From Acheta domesticus (lineage: Eukaryota; Arthropoda; Insecta; Orthoptera; Gryllidae): a DNA stretch of 64,000 nucleotides. The DNA is taken from contig JAHLJT010000631.1 of the NCBI GenBank assembly GCA_031308135.1, forward strand, positions 265,842,948 to 265,906,947, written 5' to 3'. Both the position numbers and the translations under genes were made by a program. Shown here piece after piece: positions 34,136 to 44,559 of this stretch. The notes beneath the pieces are model-generated. The model was not told where the DNA came from. It was given only the letters and a program-made list of their open reading frames with translations, and did no database searches. Numbering within the stretch: position 1 is the stretch's first letter; every line of letters begins with the position of its first letter.

Positions 34136-34382
34136 GGCGGCTGTGACGGGGCAGCGGTGGGGTGAGGAAGCCTGCGGGGACGGGGACTGTTGTTGAGTGG
34201 GGGAGACAGGGAATTGGAGGCAGAGTGAAAGGAAGTTGGATCCAGGGGGACGTGGTGGAAGGAGTGGAGTCTTGGGGGATGGGTAAAGGTGAAAAGGTGG
34301 AAGAGAGCATTGGTTATGGCAGTATTCTGGGTTGAGAGTCTCGCAGTAGGGGGTAAATGGTGTACAGACTGTAGCGGCGGGG

Positions 34383-34778
34383 ATCCATAGGCCCTGGGAG
34401 GCATATGCGCGGGGAGCCGTAGGCGCGGTGAACCGTAAGTGCGGGGAGCCGTAGGAGCGGGGAGCCATAGGTGCGGCGAGCCGTAGGTGCGGAAAGCCGT
34501 AGGTGCGGAGAGGCGTAGGTGTGGAGAGCCGTAGGTGCTGGGAGCCATGGTTGCGGGAAGTCGTAGGTGCGGTGAATTGTAGGTGCGGGAAGCCGTAGGC
34601 GCGGTGAACCGTAGGTGCAGTGAACCGTGGGTGCGGGGAGCCGTAGGTGCGGGAAGCCGTAGGCGCGTTGAACCGTAGGTGCGGGGAGCCGTAGGTGCGT
34701 GGAGCCGTAGGCGCGGTGAACCGTAGGTGCGGGGAGCCGTAGGTGCGGGAAGCCGTAGGCGCGTTGAACCGTAGGCCG
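34383..34778 (+). repeat. 16-bp minisatellite, about 25 units
   Basis: The unit is AGCCGTAGGTGCGGGG with variants AACCGTAGGCGCGGTG and AGCCGTAGGCGCGTTG. One 96-bp (6-unit) sub-block recurs (GCGGGAAGCCGTAGGCGCGT near 34650 and 34746). Minus-strand frames (147-322 codons) are repeats of an RTYGSPHL-like phrase and are artefacts of the array. It lies between two CpG-rich islets. Confidence 0.92.
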
Positions 34779-35075
34779 TCGAATGGGCGAGAAGCCGGAA
34801 AGCGAGAGAATAGCCGGGCTACCGGTCCGCGGGCGGGCGGGCGGGCGTTTTTTTCCCCGCGGCGCCCGGGGCCGGCGGCGGGTGCAGCGCGAAAGCCATT
34901 GTGAGGGTTCGCCACTTCCACTCGGACCTCTCCTGCCCTCCCCGCCCCGCCCGCCCCGCCCCGCGCAGGCAGCACTGCGCACGAACGCCCCCGCACGCGG
35001 GCAAACGCTACCCGCTGCTGCGTGCGACTTCTTTGCTGTCGCGGTGGTGCTCGACTTTTCAAGGCATATCTCTAC
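34779..35075. other. CpG-rich islet
   Basis: Very CG-dense (GGCGGGCGGGCGGGCG at about 34830, several CCCCGCCC). Non-repetitive apart from short G- and C-runs. No gene recognised. Confidence 0.45.
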
Positions 35076-35079
35076 GCTG

Positions 35080-36065
35080 AGCTGACGAAGACGTTTTGTA
35101 ACAGTTCGCGAAATCCAATATCGAAAAATTCAGATATTTTTAAGACGTTCTACGCAAGCATGTTTATGTACTATAATACTCTACATACCACTCGTACTCT
35201 ATTATAGCATATTTTTCGCTTTAGGTTTTATAAGAAATTGTATTTTTGTGGTAAGCCTGCCCTCTCATACGCACATACACAATTCCTATATCATATTTGG
35301 GTCCGCGGCAGATTTTCTGGCAATTCTTCCGCCTCCTTGCCTCTCATTTCACCATATCCTTATCGTCATTCATATAATATCTTTTTAATAGACGCACGCC
35401 AAGAGGCGTAGAATTAGCGATGAACTCCAACAAAGTTTTTTCTTTCCTCTTTGTTGGGGTAAGGAGTTACTGCTTTCACGTTTAGGAATTTTATCATTAG
35501 AAACTTTTTTACCATCAGTAATTGTTATGTCTTTAAACTTTTGGATGTTTAAAAAAAATAGAAACCGTTAGCGTGAGTAATAGTTTCACGGAATCTCCGG
35601 CGTTCTCTTGCTGCCACACCTCCCCATAAACACGTTGGAATCTCATTTAGTATCTGCTGTTGTAGATGACAGTAGTGCATTCGTAGCAGCGTACTGAATT
35701 AGGAACTAGTCCATGAAAAAACGGACGTCGCGGTAAGTGTCCCCGCAGAAAGGATAGCAAGCATTGAACATTTTCAAATATGATTGTTCTTGCCATCTCA
35801 CAAAATCTGAAAATATATGAATATAGTATTCCCGAAAATGATTATTACAGATTGCTATTTAGGTCTCAAATATTTAAAGTTTTCCTTCAATTATTTTAAT
35901 TGTTTGTGGCGATTGAGTTTGATAGCCTCCAATGACGTTCTTGGGTATCGAAATGCCAATGGTGTGCAACTGTTAATCACCTTTCTGACAAATCATTCAC
36001 TTACTTTAGGTATGCCTTCAAGTCTTAAAACACGACATATTTATCAATAATAAAAATTATTAATG
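35080..36065. other. AT-rich DNA, nothing recognised
   Basis: No repeat or coding feature recognised. Confidence 0.45.
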
Positions 36066-36069
36066 CTAT

Positions 36070-36420
36070 TATTTTAATTTTTTGTCCGCGAGTTGGTCAT
36101 CTAGGGCCACGCGGACATACACCTGCACTAATCGAGGGTCAGTTACATTTGCCCCGTGACATGTGAATGTGACTTCTTTTTGGGGGACTCAGTATTATGC
36201 TGAACCCAATTCTTACCCCCTACGGTTGCTAGTTCTGAGGGAGTGGGATATGAATAATGATGATAATGAAGGATGAATGAGTGGATGGCACACACAGACA
36301 TACACAAATATACCCATGTCAGAGGCGGGACTCGAACCCGCAAACCTTCCGTCGGAGATTGCCACGGCACTACTTACTTCCTATGGGCCCACGGTTCTAC
36401 GGCTATCCGGGTAGGCAAAT
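36070..36420 (-). mobile_element. tRNA-derived SINE (type B), minus strand
   Basis: Read on the minus strand it starts near 36415 with GGATAGCCGTAGAACCGTGG (A-box-like). A perfect B box, GGTTCGAGTCC, lies at 36328-36338 within GCGGGTTCGAGTCCCGC, then a body rich in CATTCATCC/TTATCATC. The 3' part contains GTCCGCGTGGCCCTAGATG followed by ACCAACTCGCGGAC. GTCCGCG and CGCGGAC can pair around a TAGATGACCAACT loop, similar in design to the hairpin at the SINE-A/LINE family 1 ends. The tail is A/T-rich. Confidence 0.75.
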
Positions 36421-36422
36421 AC

Positions 36423-36423
36423 A

Positions 36424-36477
<54 letters not shown>
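36423..36477 (+). repeat. (ATT)n microsatellite
   Basis: About 17 uninterrupted TTA/ATT triplets directly adjoining the 5' end of the minus-strand SINE. Confidence 0.95.
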
Positions 36478-36478
<1 letters not shown>

Positions 36479-36651
36479 CACTACATCACGACTAAAGATG
36501 TTATGAGTCGGCTGAATATAAAATCTACTCCAGGTTGCAACCAGCTATCTAAGGAGCAGATCAGGTGACTGTCAGTGCCCCTACAATACTTAGCGCAAAA
36601 TGTGGGTTGTTCCAAATCACGCGATATCTTTCACTTCCCAATCTTTTTTTG

Positions 36652-36663
36652 TTGTTATTGTTG

Positions 36664-36703
<40 letters not shown>
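36652..36703 (+). repeat. (TTG)n(TTA)n microsatellite
   Basis: Several TTG triplets followed by about 13 TTA triplets. The 193-codon frame running through it is an artefact. A further short TTG/TTA stretch lies at 36860-36905. Confidence 0.95.
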
Positions 36704-36704
36704 C

Positions 36705-36955
36705 TTGATTATTATGTTTTATTTTCTCAACTTTTACATTGGTTACATTGTACAAATTCGGTGCTAGCAAACAAGAGTTCACACAGGTTTACAAATATTT
36801 TCAGATATAAACATAAGACATCATACAAGAGAGAAAAAAATTATACAGTATTTACACTTAATATTGTTGTTGTTGTTATTTTTAGTATCATTACTATTAC
36901 CATTACTATGGCTATTACTACTGTTATTATAAAGTCGTTTGTGAGCGTCTGGCCT
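36705..36955. other. AT-rich DNA, nothing recognised
   Basis: Contains small TTG and ATT runs only. Confidence 0.4.
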
Positions 36956-36959
36956 AAGT

Positions 36960-37405
36960 CTCCGCCCGAAGCACCTTCCCACCCACTGTGCGGTGCGCGG
37001 CGCGAGGGCGAGGCCGGGGGCGGCGGGTTTTTCGCCTTCACGCCCTCTCGGCTCCCACTAAGCCCTCGCTTCCCCTCCCCCCCCGCCAGATCTCTTTCCT
37101 CGCCCGCCCTGTTCGCTTTCGCCGCATTTGCTCTATATCTTCGGGCAAAGCGATGAACGTGACCTCCAGTGAGCCGTTGGAGAGGGAGAATGGGCGCTCG
37201 GAGACTGCACTGTTCTCCCCCCCCCCCGCAACGGGGGAGGTGATGGTGGCGGAGGACGCGATGCATTTGCAGTATCAGGCGCGCCGGCAACGAGCACTCG
37301 ATAAGAATCGAATGGACAAAAGCCTATTTAGGAGCAAATTGGCATGTGTGAGGCCCATGACCTCAATTTTCGAGGAGATTCAGCGATTCCCGACGCTGTT
37401 GTGAG
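36960..37405. other. CpG-rich islet
   Basis: CG-dense with C-runs (37075-37085, 37218-37227). A frame on the + strand from ATG 37153 (83 codons to a stop at 37404) is not low complexity but matches nothing I know, and a minus-strand frame overlaps it. Possibly exonic, unproven. Confidence 0.35.
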
Positions 37406-37409
37406 GCTA

Positions 37410-38755
37410 AAATCGAACCATACAATCTAACCGCCTCACACTTCCCTGCGCTCTTCTCAAGGGACCGTTCCATTAACTCGGGTTGCATGACGCACGCTGT
37501 GGTCCTTATCCACACCTCCGCTATCAGCGATAATTCCTCCGCTCGCATGGCGACTTTCCATGCTCGACTCTGGATTTTTCCTCGCTGCTTAAACGGTCTT
37601 CAGAGATGGGTCATGAAGTATCACTGGCATCACTCTATCTAAATGGCTTTTATTGCAAGGAACAGATATTCATATGTTAGAAAGAATCAATGTCACGTAA
37701 ATTTTATTACAAACTTTTGCTATAATTTTTACAATAATTTTCTATTCCTTAATCTTATAATGGAGTTGATCTCTTTATAGATGAATATTTATGTGACAAC
37801 ACACTATACTTACATAAAATAACTAAGTTTTCATAGCTACTCAAACGTCAACTTTTCTAATTTGGCAATGTACTCGCATAAAATCCCTTATCGTAATTTA
37901 TTTCTTGTTTTATTTATGAACATACAAATGTTTCTCTAATTTAAATTTTGTGTACATAATCTGATACTATAAAAGTAGTCTATTATTATTACGTTATTCG
38001 TTATAAGTAATTATTATATTATTCGTAATACGCTAACAAGTAATTGCTTGTATTTACTTTTGATGGCAGCATATGCGCCACAGTTTGAAAATGAGCACAT
38101 TCGTATTCACAACTATTAATAATGAAAATATACATTGTTCATTGAGATCGAATAAAAAAACAAAATAACTGGACTAAATATTCTAATTACTTTTGCCATG
38201 TAAATATAAACATGAACTTAGCAATGAAAATATTGAAAAAACATAGAAAAGTAATCAACTATTTTTACTGAATACGAATAAAATTGAAACTATTAATAAA
38301 TACTAATTATTCATTTTGTGCTAGTTCATGAAATATTGTTACAAAAGTAAAATATTTTATTCACGCAGAGTTTGTGTATTATATAGGGACCTTTCTAATT
38401 TTTAAACAGAGTTACTGGCCCTTGTTCCCCACTTTGTACACTCGCCAATGCTTTTCTCTCAAGCAACAGCACCTTCCTTTTGTAGCATCTCTGCATTTTC
38501 AACCAAGCTATTTAATTAGGAAGATATAATTCTCTTTTTCTGACATACGGAACATCAAATAAAATGAAGAAGAGAAAAAAGTAAGGCATGTGAAATGTTG
38601 TTGTTTATTCAATTCATTGAGTTATAATATTCTTTTCAAATCCAGTTTAATTGCACTAGCATGTATTTCATCATTGTAGCCACCCTACATTGAATGGAAA
38701 ATAGATGGATGCGTCCTGCACTATAAAAGGGCTATTTCACATTATGGTATGTTAA
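37410..38755. other. AT-rich DNA, nothing recognised
   Basis: About 1.3 kb, no recognisable feature. Confidence 0.45.
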
Positions 38756-39237
38756 ATTAGTATTTTGTTTATTTTATTTATTTACGTCAAAAACGGTTAA
38801 AAACTGCGTGTGACGAGCTATGGGGAGAAGTGAATTTTGTGCACGTTTTCATAATTCTGTGGTCTCTATCCTAAAACATATTCTAGTCGAATTTTGAATA
38901 CAGAAAAGAGAGGGTTTTTTCGAGTTTTGTTGACAAAATATTCGCTCCTATATAATAAAATATATTTTCAAAGGTAAATTAGCTATAAATTCCTGCCCTG
39001 AATCCTCATGTTCTTCATGAAAGAATAATACTTTTTGCCGCGATAATATGAAAAACGATAATTTGAATAACTATATTTCCCACTGAAATTCAGAAGACGT
39101 GCACAAATAATGAAGTTGCATTTATGTCCAGAAGCAAAACAAGGGACCATCTCAGCATTTGCTCAAGGATCAGGGAAACTGGACGAAAAACCTGATCGAG
39201 ATGGGGCCATCAACCCAGAAACTGTGGCCATCAACCC

Positions 39238-39268
39238 AGAACCTGTAACAATACTTGTTACAGGTTCT
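39238..39268. repeat. perfect 31-bp hairpin in LINE family 2 3' UTR
   Basis: Arms AGAACCTGTAACAA and TTGTTACAGGTTCT are exact complements with a TAC loop. The copy at 53400 has only one arm, so this looks like a local palindromic duplication rather than a conserved element feature. A 21-bp direct duplication (CATCAACCCAGAA) adjoins. Confidence 0.9.
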
Positions 39269-39328
39269 TTAGAATTATACAGTCCAAATGATAAATAATT
39301 ACATTAACTATCATTGTTAAAATTAATG

Positions 39329-39694
39329 CTACTTTCCTTTTTGATGCTCGGTATAGTCTCGAATTGTATAGAAACAGTTATGCAGCAGAAAAGATTTTAC
39401 TTGGGACTTAAACTTTTCTATCGAATTTAATCGTTTAATGTCTTCTGGCAAAGTGTTGTAGAGTAATGTACATGAATTGTACGTGAATTTTTTGTAGTGA
39501 GCTGGTGCTCCCACCTGGTGAATATGATTACTACGTCGTGTGTTATACTTATAGACATCGGCGTTTGCTGAAAATATATTCCCGCCCTTAAGTAAGTCAT
39601 TTTTGACAAAAACTACTGATTCGTAAATCAGGAGACAAAGTAATGGTACACAAGGTAATGGTAGGAGACAAGGTAGTAGTACTAAATAAAATTT
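39329..39694 (-). CDS. ORF2 C-terminal fragment (partial), CR1/L2-like LINE
   Basis: An open frame of about 121 codons with no own start, ending at TAG 39329-39331. Visible marks are a hydrophobic LLIYESVVFVKN, then VYKYNTRR, then TLLYNTLPEDIKRLNSIEKF and VKSFLL. The order [I/F]YE..FVK - YNTR - YN.LP..I - FK..VK.FL is the signature of the extreme C-terminus of ORF2 in CR1/L2-related LINEs (family knowledge). The 5' end near 39650-39685 has small internal duplications of a CCATTACCTTGT-like phrase that repeat LPC/LLC residues. Catalytic domains are missing. Confidence 0.8.
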   Translation of the reverse strand, partial: KFYLVLLPCLLPLPCVPLLCLLIYESVVFVKNDLLKGGNIFSANADVYKYNTRRSNHIHQVGAPAHYKKFTYNSCTLLYNTLPEDIKRLNSIEKFKSQVKSFLLHNCFYTIRDYTEHQKGK

Positions 39695-39699
39695 TCTGA

Positions 39700-41225
39700 A
39701 AGCTCATAATATATTATTAGTCTCAGAGGAAACACAACAATTTGGCTTATTTATAAAAATAAGATGTTTTCTCACTGTGAAGCCTATCATAACAAAGTTG
39801 AAGTTATTGAAGAAAATAATTTGTATGGTCTCCTTTATTTGGTTAGGTTATTGCGATTTATCGATGGTTTGTTTCTTAATAGTTATTTATGTATCAAAGC
39901 CAAAAAATTAATGATTTTGGATGAGATGTTTACCAACCAAGGCGGAGCTGATGTCCAAAATCATTCATTTTCAGCCGAGGTGCATACAACTATTTTTCGT
40001 ATACTTTGGTTTTGGAGATTTGTTTCGTAAGTACGGAGTGCGATAGTTCAGAGATTATAATTGAGGAAGCTGAAGCTGCTTCTGAGAGTTTACTTCCTTA
40101 AAAATCAAAGGATTCGTATAAAAGTGAGTATGAATTCTTTTGAAAATGAAAAAGAGAGAAATATGTAACCGTAGTAAATGAAAAAGCAATGCTGGCTTAT
40201 CTCTATGAAAAGATATTACACTTTCTTCAGTAAAGCTAATTTAATTGGGTAAGATAACTAACTTTATTTGTACAATAGTCCAGACTGAGAAACCGTCAAC
40301 ATTTTGGAGCAAATATTCAATACTAAAGTCAATCCAAGGTGTAAAAGAAAACACAAATGTCGCGCAGTATTACAGAGTTGAAACTCTTAGCACGAGTGCT
40401 CAATGCACGGAAGACGTAACAGTTCTAGGTATAATATTTCAGAATATATCAAATTGTGTATTTAATATAAATATTAACAATAAATAAGTTAAAATATTCT
40501 GAATTCTAAAAATAGTAAATATTCTTTGTCAGTGTGTCAACAGTCATTTGTTCATTGTATTGTTTACTTGACGTTCCCATGGCAATCGTCCTCTAAGATT
40601 CATTCTTGGCCTAGGCCGTCAAAGATCACCTTTGTGGCGTATAAATGCTTTACCAAATACGGGTTTTGCAGTGAGAATACGAAAAACACGTTTATGTATT
40701 AATGAACTAGATTCTAAAAGAAATGTCTTAATATCTAAAACTTTACTTCGGATAAATGTTCTACAAAACATAACATTTTCTTTTGTTTGAAAATTGTTAC
40801 AAACTTAGCCACAGAAGGGAAACTCTTAGACACGATGATAAATTAATATAATATATAATTGTATTTTATGTCTTCATTGTAGATAAACAATCTGTCTTAC
40901 TAATTAAGAGAAAAAAATAACTAAATTAGAGTAATCGTAAGGTTTTCGTTACACTAATTCCTTATTCAGTAATTGAAATATCAAATTGTGGACGCATCGT
41001 ATCTTTCTTGTACATTCCATATCCACAAGCACTTTCCATTTCGAAAATCAATACTTCACGTTTCATGCCATTTGTTGATTATCAACCGTAGCAATAAGTG
41101 AGAATATGGATTCACATGGAGCAAAACATCACACGCGCAAACGCATCGCTGTGTGAGAAGAGAGAAAGATCATAAAACAAAAAGAAATAATAATAATAAA
41201 AGCGCGAATCTCCTCCTAAAATTCA
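39700..41225. other. AT-rich DNA, nothing recognised
   Basis: Two short + strand frames (39764-40030 and 40245-40487) have no motif I know. Otherwise plain. Confidence 0.4.
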
Positions 41226-41229
41226 AATA

Positions 41230-41660
41230 CGCTCCACGTCGGTGTTGTTCTTGTCTTGCAGAAGGCGGTCGGCGCTCTCAAAATTTACGAACCCTGGCGC
41301 AATTTCCTCCATTCGTCAGAGCGAAGGCTTCCTAAATATTAGGTTTCCCGGCCGGCGCTCGCTGCGTCTCCCGGAGCAGGCGGGCGGTCGCGCACCGCGC
41401 ACAGCAATATGCCAGAGGGACGAGCAGGTCGAGCCCGTCGAGCCCGTCACGTCACGTCGCGTCACGTCGCGTCGCGTCACGTCGCGTCACGTCGCGTCAC
41501 GTCGCGTCGCGTCACGTCGCGTCACGTCGCGTCACGTCGCGCCACGTCGCGCCACGTCGCGTCACGTCGCGCCACCCCATGCTACACGGCGCGTCGCGGC
41601 AACGCAGGGGCCGAAACGCGAGAAACCTCGCACACACGAACGGAACAATAAAATTAACTA
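41230..41660. other. CpG-rich islet containing a tandem array
   Basis: The left part (41230-41440) is CG-rich with a splice-acceptor-like TTCTTGTCTTGCAG ending near 41262 and an AT core CTAAATATTAGG. The centre is the CGTCR array at 41446-41575. No exon can be proven. Confidence 0.4.
41446..41575 (+). repeat. CGTCR pentamer array, about 26 units
   Basis: Alternates CGTCA and CGTCG in an irregular order with a few CGCCA near the right end. CGTCA is the cAMP-response-element half site (CREB/ATF), giving about a dozen half sites, probably by chance of repeat sequence. Frames through it repeat a short R/V/T/S/H phrase and are artefacts. Confidence 0.93.
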
Positions 41661-41719
41661 GTGGTACTACATGAGCACACTTTTCCGTGTTATTGGAAGC
41701 AGCTACATAGGATTGAAAT

Positions 41720-42325
41720 ATTGCAGTTTCTACGCTACTAATGTATTAGCTTTTCAAAGAAAATAGTTTCTTTTACGAGTATATTAATTTAATAATTATG
41801 GCCACAGATTCATTAAGTGATTCATTCAGATTCATTCGTTAATTCATTCATATTCAACCAAGAAGCGAACAACTCACTGTTTCCATCGCAGTGTTGTCAA
41901 AACAACGCGAATTCTACAACTGCTTAAAAATATAATACAAAAGTTGTGAAAACTTGTATTGGAAAAAGAAGCCTCGTACCGTGCAGCTATATCAAGTCTC
42001 CACAGTGACACATCATTCGCGACATTGAAACGGAATTCCATTGCATTATCGATACTCCCTTAGAGAGATAGAAATTTTTTATTTCAAATATTTCAAAAAA
42101 AATTATAAATGATTAATGTCTAAATGTATAACAAAAGGTCGAATGTAAGAAACGAACCAAGAAATAATATACAAAATTGCAAATTCTAATTTACGACGCA
42201 TCTGGCAGTCTGAAGCGCAGTAAATTTGCAGCGTGCTATTATGTTTGTCACGAAAGTATGGACAAACTACCCATATTTTCAAAAAATTAAGCATGACGTT
42301 ATTTAAACACATAGTTTTGATAAAC
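41720..42325. other. AT-rich DNA, mostly unrecognised
   Basis: Just before it, at 41655-41700, is a short match to repeat family R (AACTAGTGGTACTACATGAG compare 31952). The rest shows nothing. Confidence 0.35.
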
Positions 42326-42329
42326 GAAT

Positions 42330-42960
42330 TTCATTGAGAAAACCAGCTGCCACCTATCGCAACCCAAATGACATCTTTTTGACATTTTCTCAATATTTCA
42401 GTTTCCTAATGGTAGAATGGAAAGATTAATTTTAGAATATTAAAGAACACAAAAACCTCGTCCGAAATGGCAATTTTATTTTAACAATTTGTAGACATTT
42501 TTAAGCAAAATTGCACTTAAACGCTATTAAAAATGCGGAATTTGAGCCATTTTTCACAGAAATTGAGTTTTCAAAAAATTTCATTTGAAGCACTTCCACT
42601 CACAAATATAATGCTTATTATTTAATTGCTGGTAATGTGCATTAAAAGTATGTGAGAGATCTTTCAAAAATTACATAAATGTAATTTTTGAAAAAACAAA
42701 AAAAACAACCTCAAAATAAGGTTTACGTCATATTCAAGAGTGCAATTAGCACTATCCGTTTCAAAAGTTTTAAGAAAAAATTTAAAGCAATTTATGAGAA
42801 AATTGCGTTTGAAAGTCTGGCGTTTATGAAAATGCGGAATTTTGAGCTGGGTTTCACAGAAAATGATTTAGTTCTCAAGAAATTTTACTTGGAGTTATTT
42901 AAAGTGCAACTAAAGGGCAACAAAAGCACGGTTTTGGATGAAATACACAACCTAAAGTGT
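42330..42960. repeat. dispersed repeat family R, copy 2
   Basis: Collinear with 32040-32640: AGTTTCCTAATGGTAGAA, ATTAATTTTAGAATATTAAA, GAACACAAAAACCT, GTGAGAGATCTTTCAAAAA, GCAATTAGCACTATCCGTT, TTTTAAGAAAAAATTT. Visual identity is about 80% in the best blocks. The 91-codon frame at 42688-42963 is a by-product. Confidence 0.75.
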
Positions 42961-43116
42961 TGAAGAATAGCCCTTCGATCCCTTTGACAAGATAAATAGA
43001 TTAGCACAATTCTTAGCTGGTTCCCTCTAGGTTATTCTGCATGAATTCTACCTAAACACGGATTTTTTATTGTTTCAATGCACCTTATATTGGTTAAAGC
43101 TGTGAATTCTTTTTTT

Positions 43117-43300
43117 TATTATTTATTTAAGCCCTAGAAACAACTAGGTCATTGGCGACCGAAGTTACAAATGTATTCGATGTTACAAACACACACACAC
43201 ACAATTACATAGAACATAAAGCACACAATAGTTAAACACAATTTATCAGATTAAATTTCTTAAGAAGTTGTATAATCTTCATGTTATTTTGTCTTTTTGG
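43117..43300 (-). mobile_element. LINE family 1-like 3' end fragment, minus strand
   Basis: On the minus strand it reads TCGCCAATGACCTAGTTG followed by CTAGGGCTTAAATAAATAAT, a diverged form of the family 1 terminal motif (GCTAATGACC..AGTTGTCGATGCGAC). Upstream is a short AAA/ATT-rich end similar to the ...ILxFxK... C-terminus. The 5' limit is uncertain. Confidence 0.55.
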
Positions 43301-43304
43301 CATT

Positions 43305-43735
43305 TAGAAGAAACATTACAATTTTTAATCAGATTGACGAAAATTAAACCTCATCTTGTAATGAAAAAGGAATACAATGAAATATTTTCATCGGCACTTT
43401 TTCATGTAGCTTTCTATGCCCGAAAATAAAACAGCCGGGAAACTGTATCATGTGTAAAATTTCCTATTGTCATGAAATTGCGTCGCAAAAATATACCTAC
43501 TCACACAAAAACCTGATGGAGGCGTCACGCGAAACTACTTGCAATGTAATGCGCGGTCTTGAGTCTAACCACACAAACGCAAAATATCCCACGAGTTCAC
43601 CTAGTAATAGTTCCGTGTTTAAATAAAACGTGTTGCTACATTTGTCGCAAAATATCTCTATTCGCAACCCTAAATAATTGAAAAACGAGAAATTAAAATG
43701 CTTAATTAAAAAAAACTGATAATTTTCTCTCTTTC
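43305..43735. other. AT-rich DNA, nothing recognised
   Basis: Short unannotated gap between two retroposons. Confidence 0.4.
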
Positions 43736-44172
43736 ATGTAGGTCGAATTCAGACGCTGTCTTGATGGGGAATTTTGGCGGCCGGCTGCTCTGATCGGTAG
43801 TTTTTTGTGATTTTTTCGATCAACAACAGGTGAATGCCCTAACAAACGGACACTGGACCGCGGGCTATCCTTCCTAGCTCTTCCTTGTCCTTAAACACAC
43901 TAACACGCTCGCTCTGCACTACCACAGATGCCAGGAGACCGACTGGGAGCTTAGAACTTGTCCTTGGTAGGGCCATGCCCCGCTGGGGGAAATACCTTAT
44001 TAGGAAAACCTCGCTTGCCAATGGTAGGTCGGCGCCATCCAGCAGGGAATCTCGCCATCCAGCAGGGAAAGACCACAGCCACCCCCAGAGCAAAAGCATG
44101 AACTACATTTACGGGACTAACGCTTCGGGCTACTCGTTGATGCGCCCGAAATCACTAACAATCTATCAAACT
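43736..44172 (+). mobile_element. SINE-A copy 3, 5'-truncated
   Basis: Starts at GTAGGTCGAATTCAGACGCT in the family body. It continues with GGCCGGCTGCTCTGATCGG, CCTAACAAACGGACACTGG, pyrimidine-rich DNA, GGGAGCTTAGAACTTGTCC, GCCCCGCTGGGGGAAATACC and the tail ACGGGACTAACGCTTCGG with TGATGCGCCC and AAATCACTAAC. The GCCATCCAGCAGGGAA phrase is duplicated at 44034-44067. The head is missing. Confidence 0.78.
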
Positions 44173-44310
44173 CTATCGCAATTTATTTTTTTCCCATAAA
44201 GTAAATTTTTTTGTTGAAATAATGGGATGTATTTACCCTATTATGCATTAGTTTTATTCACGTGAAATATATTTTCACATTTTGAAATATACTTTTAATC
44301 CAAAAGATTG

Positions 44311-44546
44311 AAGTCGTAGGCTTCCGCGCCCGGAGTCATGTGGATGATCTTGGCTGTCCGGGTGACGCCGCGTCGAAGGCTGTGTTGCCGACATTTCGAT
44401 CATCTTGTCGTGGTCTTCCTCGGGGCTGGTCTGTACTTTGCCCTGGTCTGCAGACCAGCCCTGAGGAAGACCACGAGAAGATGGTCGAAATGTCGGCAAC
44501 ACAGCCTTCGACGCGGCGTCACCCGGACAGCCAAGATCATCCAAAT
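44311..44546. mobile_element. inverted-repeat retroelement fragment (Penelope-like candidate) with 12-bp TSD
   Basis: A perfect 12-bp duplication, TCCAAAAGATTG, flanks the unit at 44299-44310 and 44547-44558. Inside, a 93-bp left arm (44341-44433) and right arm (44451-44543) are reverse complements with only 3 mismatches, around a 17-bp spacer. The left side also has a 30-bp unique lead (GAAGTCGTAGGCTTCCGCG). Each arm holds a hammerhead-like core. Penelope-like elements are known to carry hammerhead motifs in their terminal repeats and often have inverted terminal arrangements (established knowledge). Assignment here is inference. Confidence 0.65.
44461..44494 (+). ncRNA. hammerhead-ribozyme-like core in right arm
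   Basis: CTGAGGA (44461-44467) fits CUGANGA. After one extra A, GACCA (44469-44473) pairs with TGGTC (44482-44486) as stem II. GAAA (44487-44490) follows, then TGTC. This is the catalytic-core order of a hammerhead. The extra base before stem II and the unverified stems I and III make activity doubtful. The left arm (minus strand) has CCGAGGA and a mismatch in stem II. Confidence 0.35.
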
Positions 44547-44559
44547 TCCAAAAGATTGT

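Larger units (their letters stand above)
38762..39694 (-). mobile_element. 5'-truncated CR1/L2-like LINE (family 2), minus strand
   Basis: Read on the minus strand it contains the C-terminal end of ORF2 (stop at 39329-39331) and a long 3' UTR with GATCAGGTTTTTCGTCCAGT. It ends in a terminal block with TTTTTAACCGTTTTTGACG and an AAAT-type tail near 38770. The same order of coding end, UTR phrases and tail occurs on the + strand at 53400-54194, which supports a single element. No clear target duplication was seen. Confidence 0.8.

Noticed and set aside
34094..35062. 322-codon minus-strand repeat protein
   Set aside because: It is a translation of the 16-bp minisatellite plus CpG islet, with two other frames equally open.
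36321..36415. Genuine tRNA gene on the minus strand (perfect B box)
   Set aside because: The upstream part does not fold as a complete cloverleaf, and the sequence continues into a SINE body and tail. It is a tRNA-derived retroposon.
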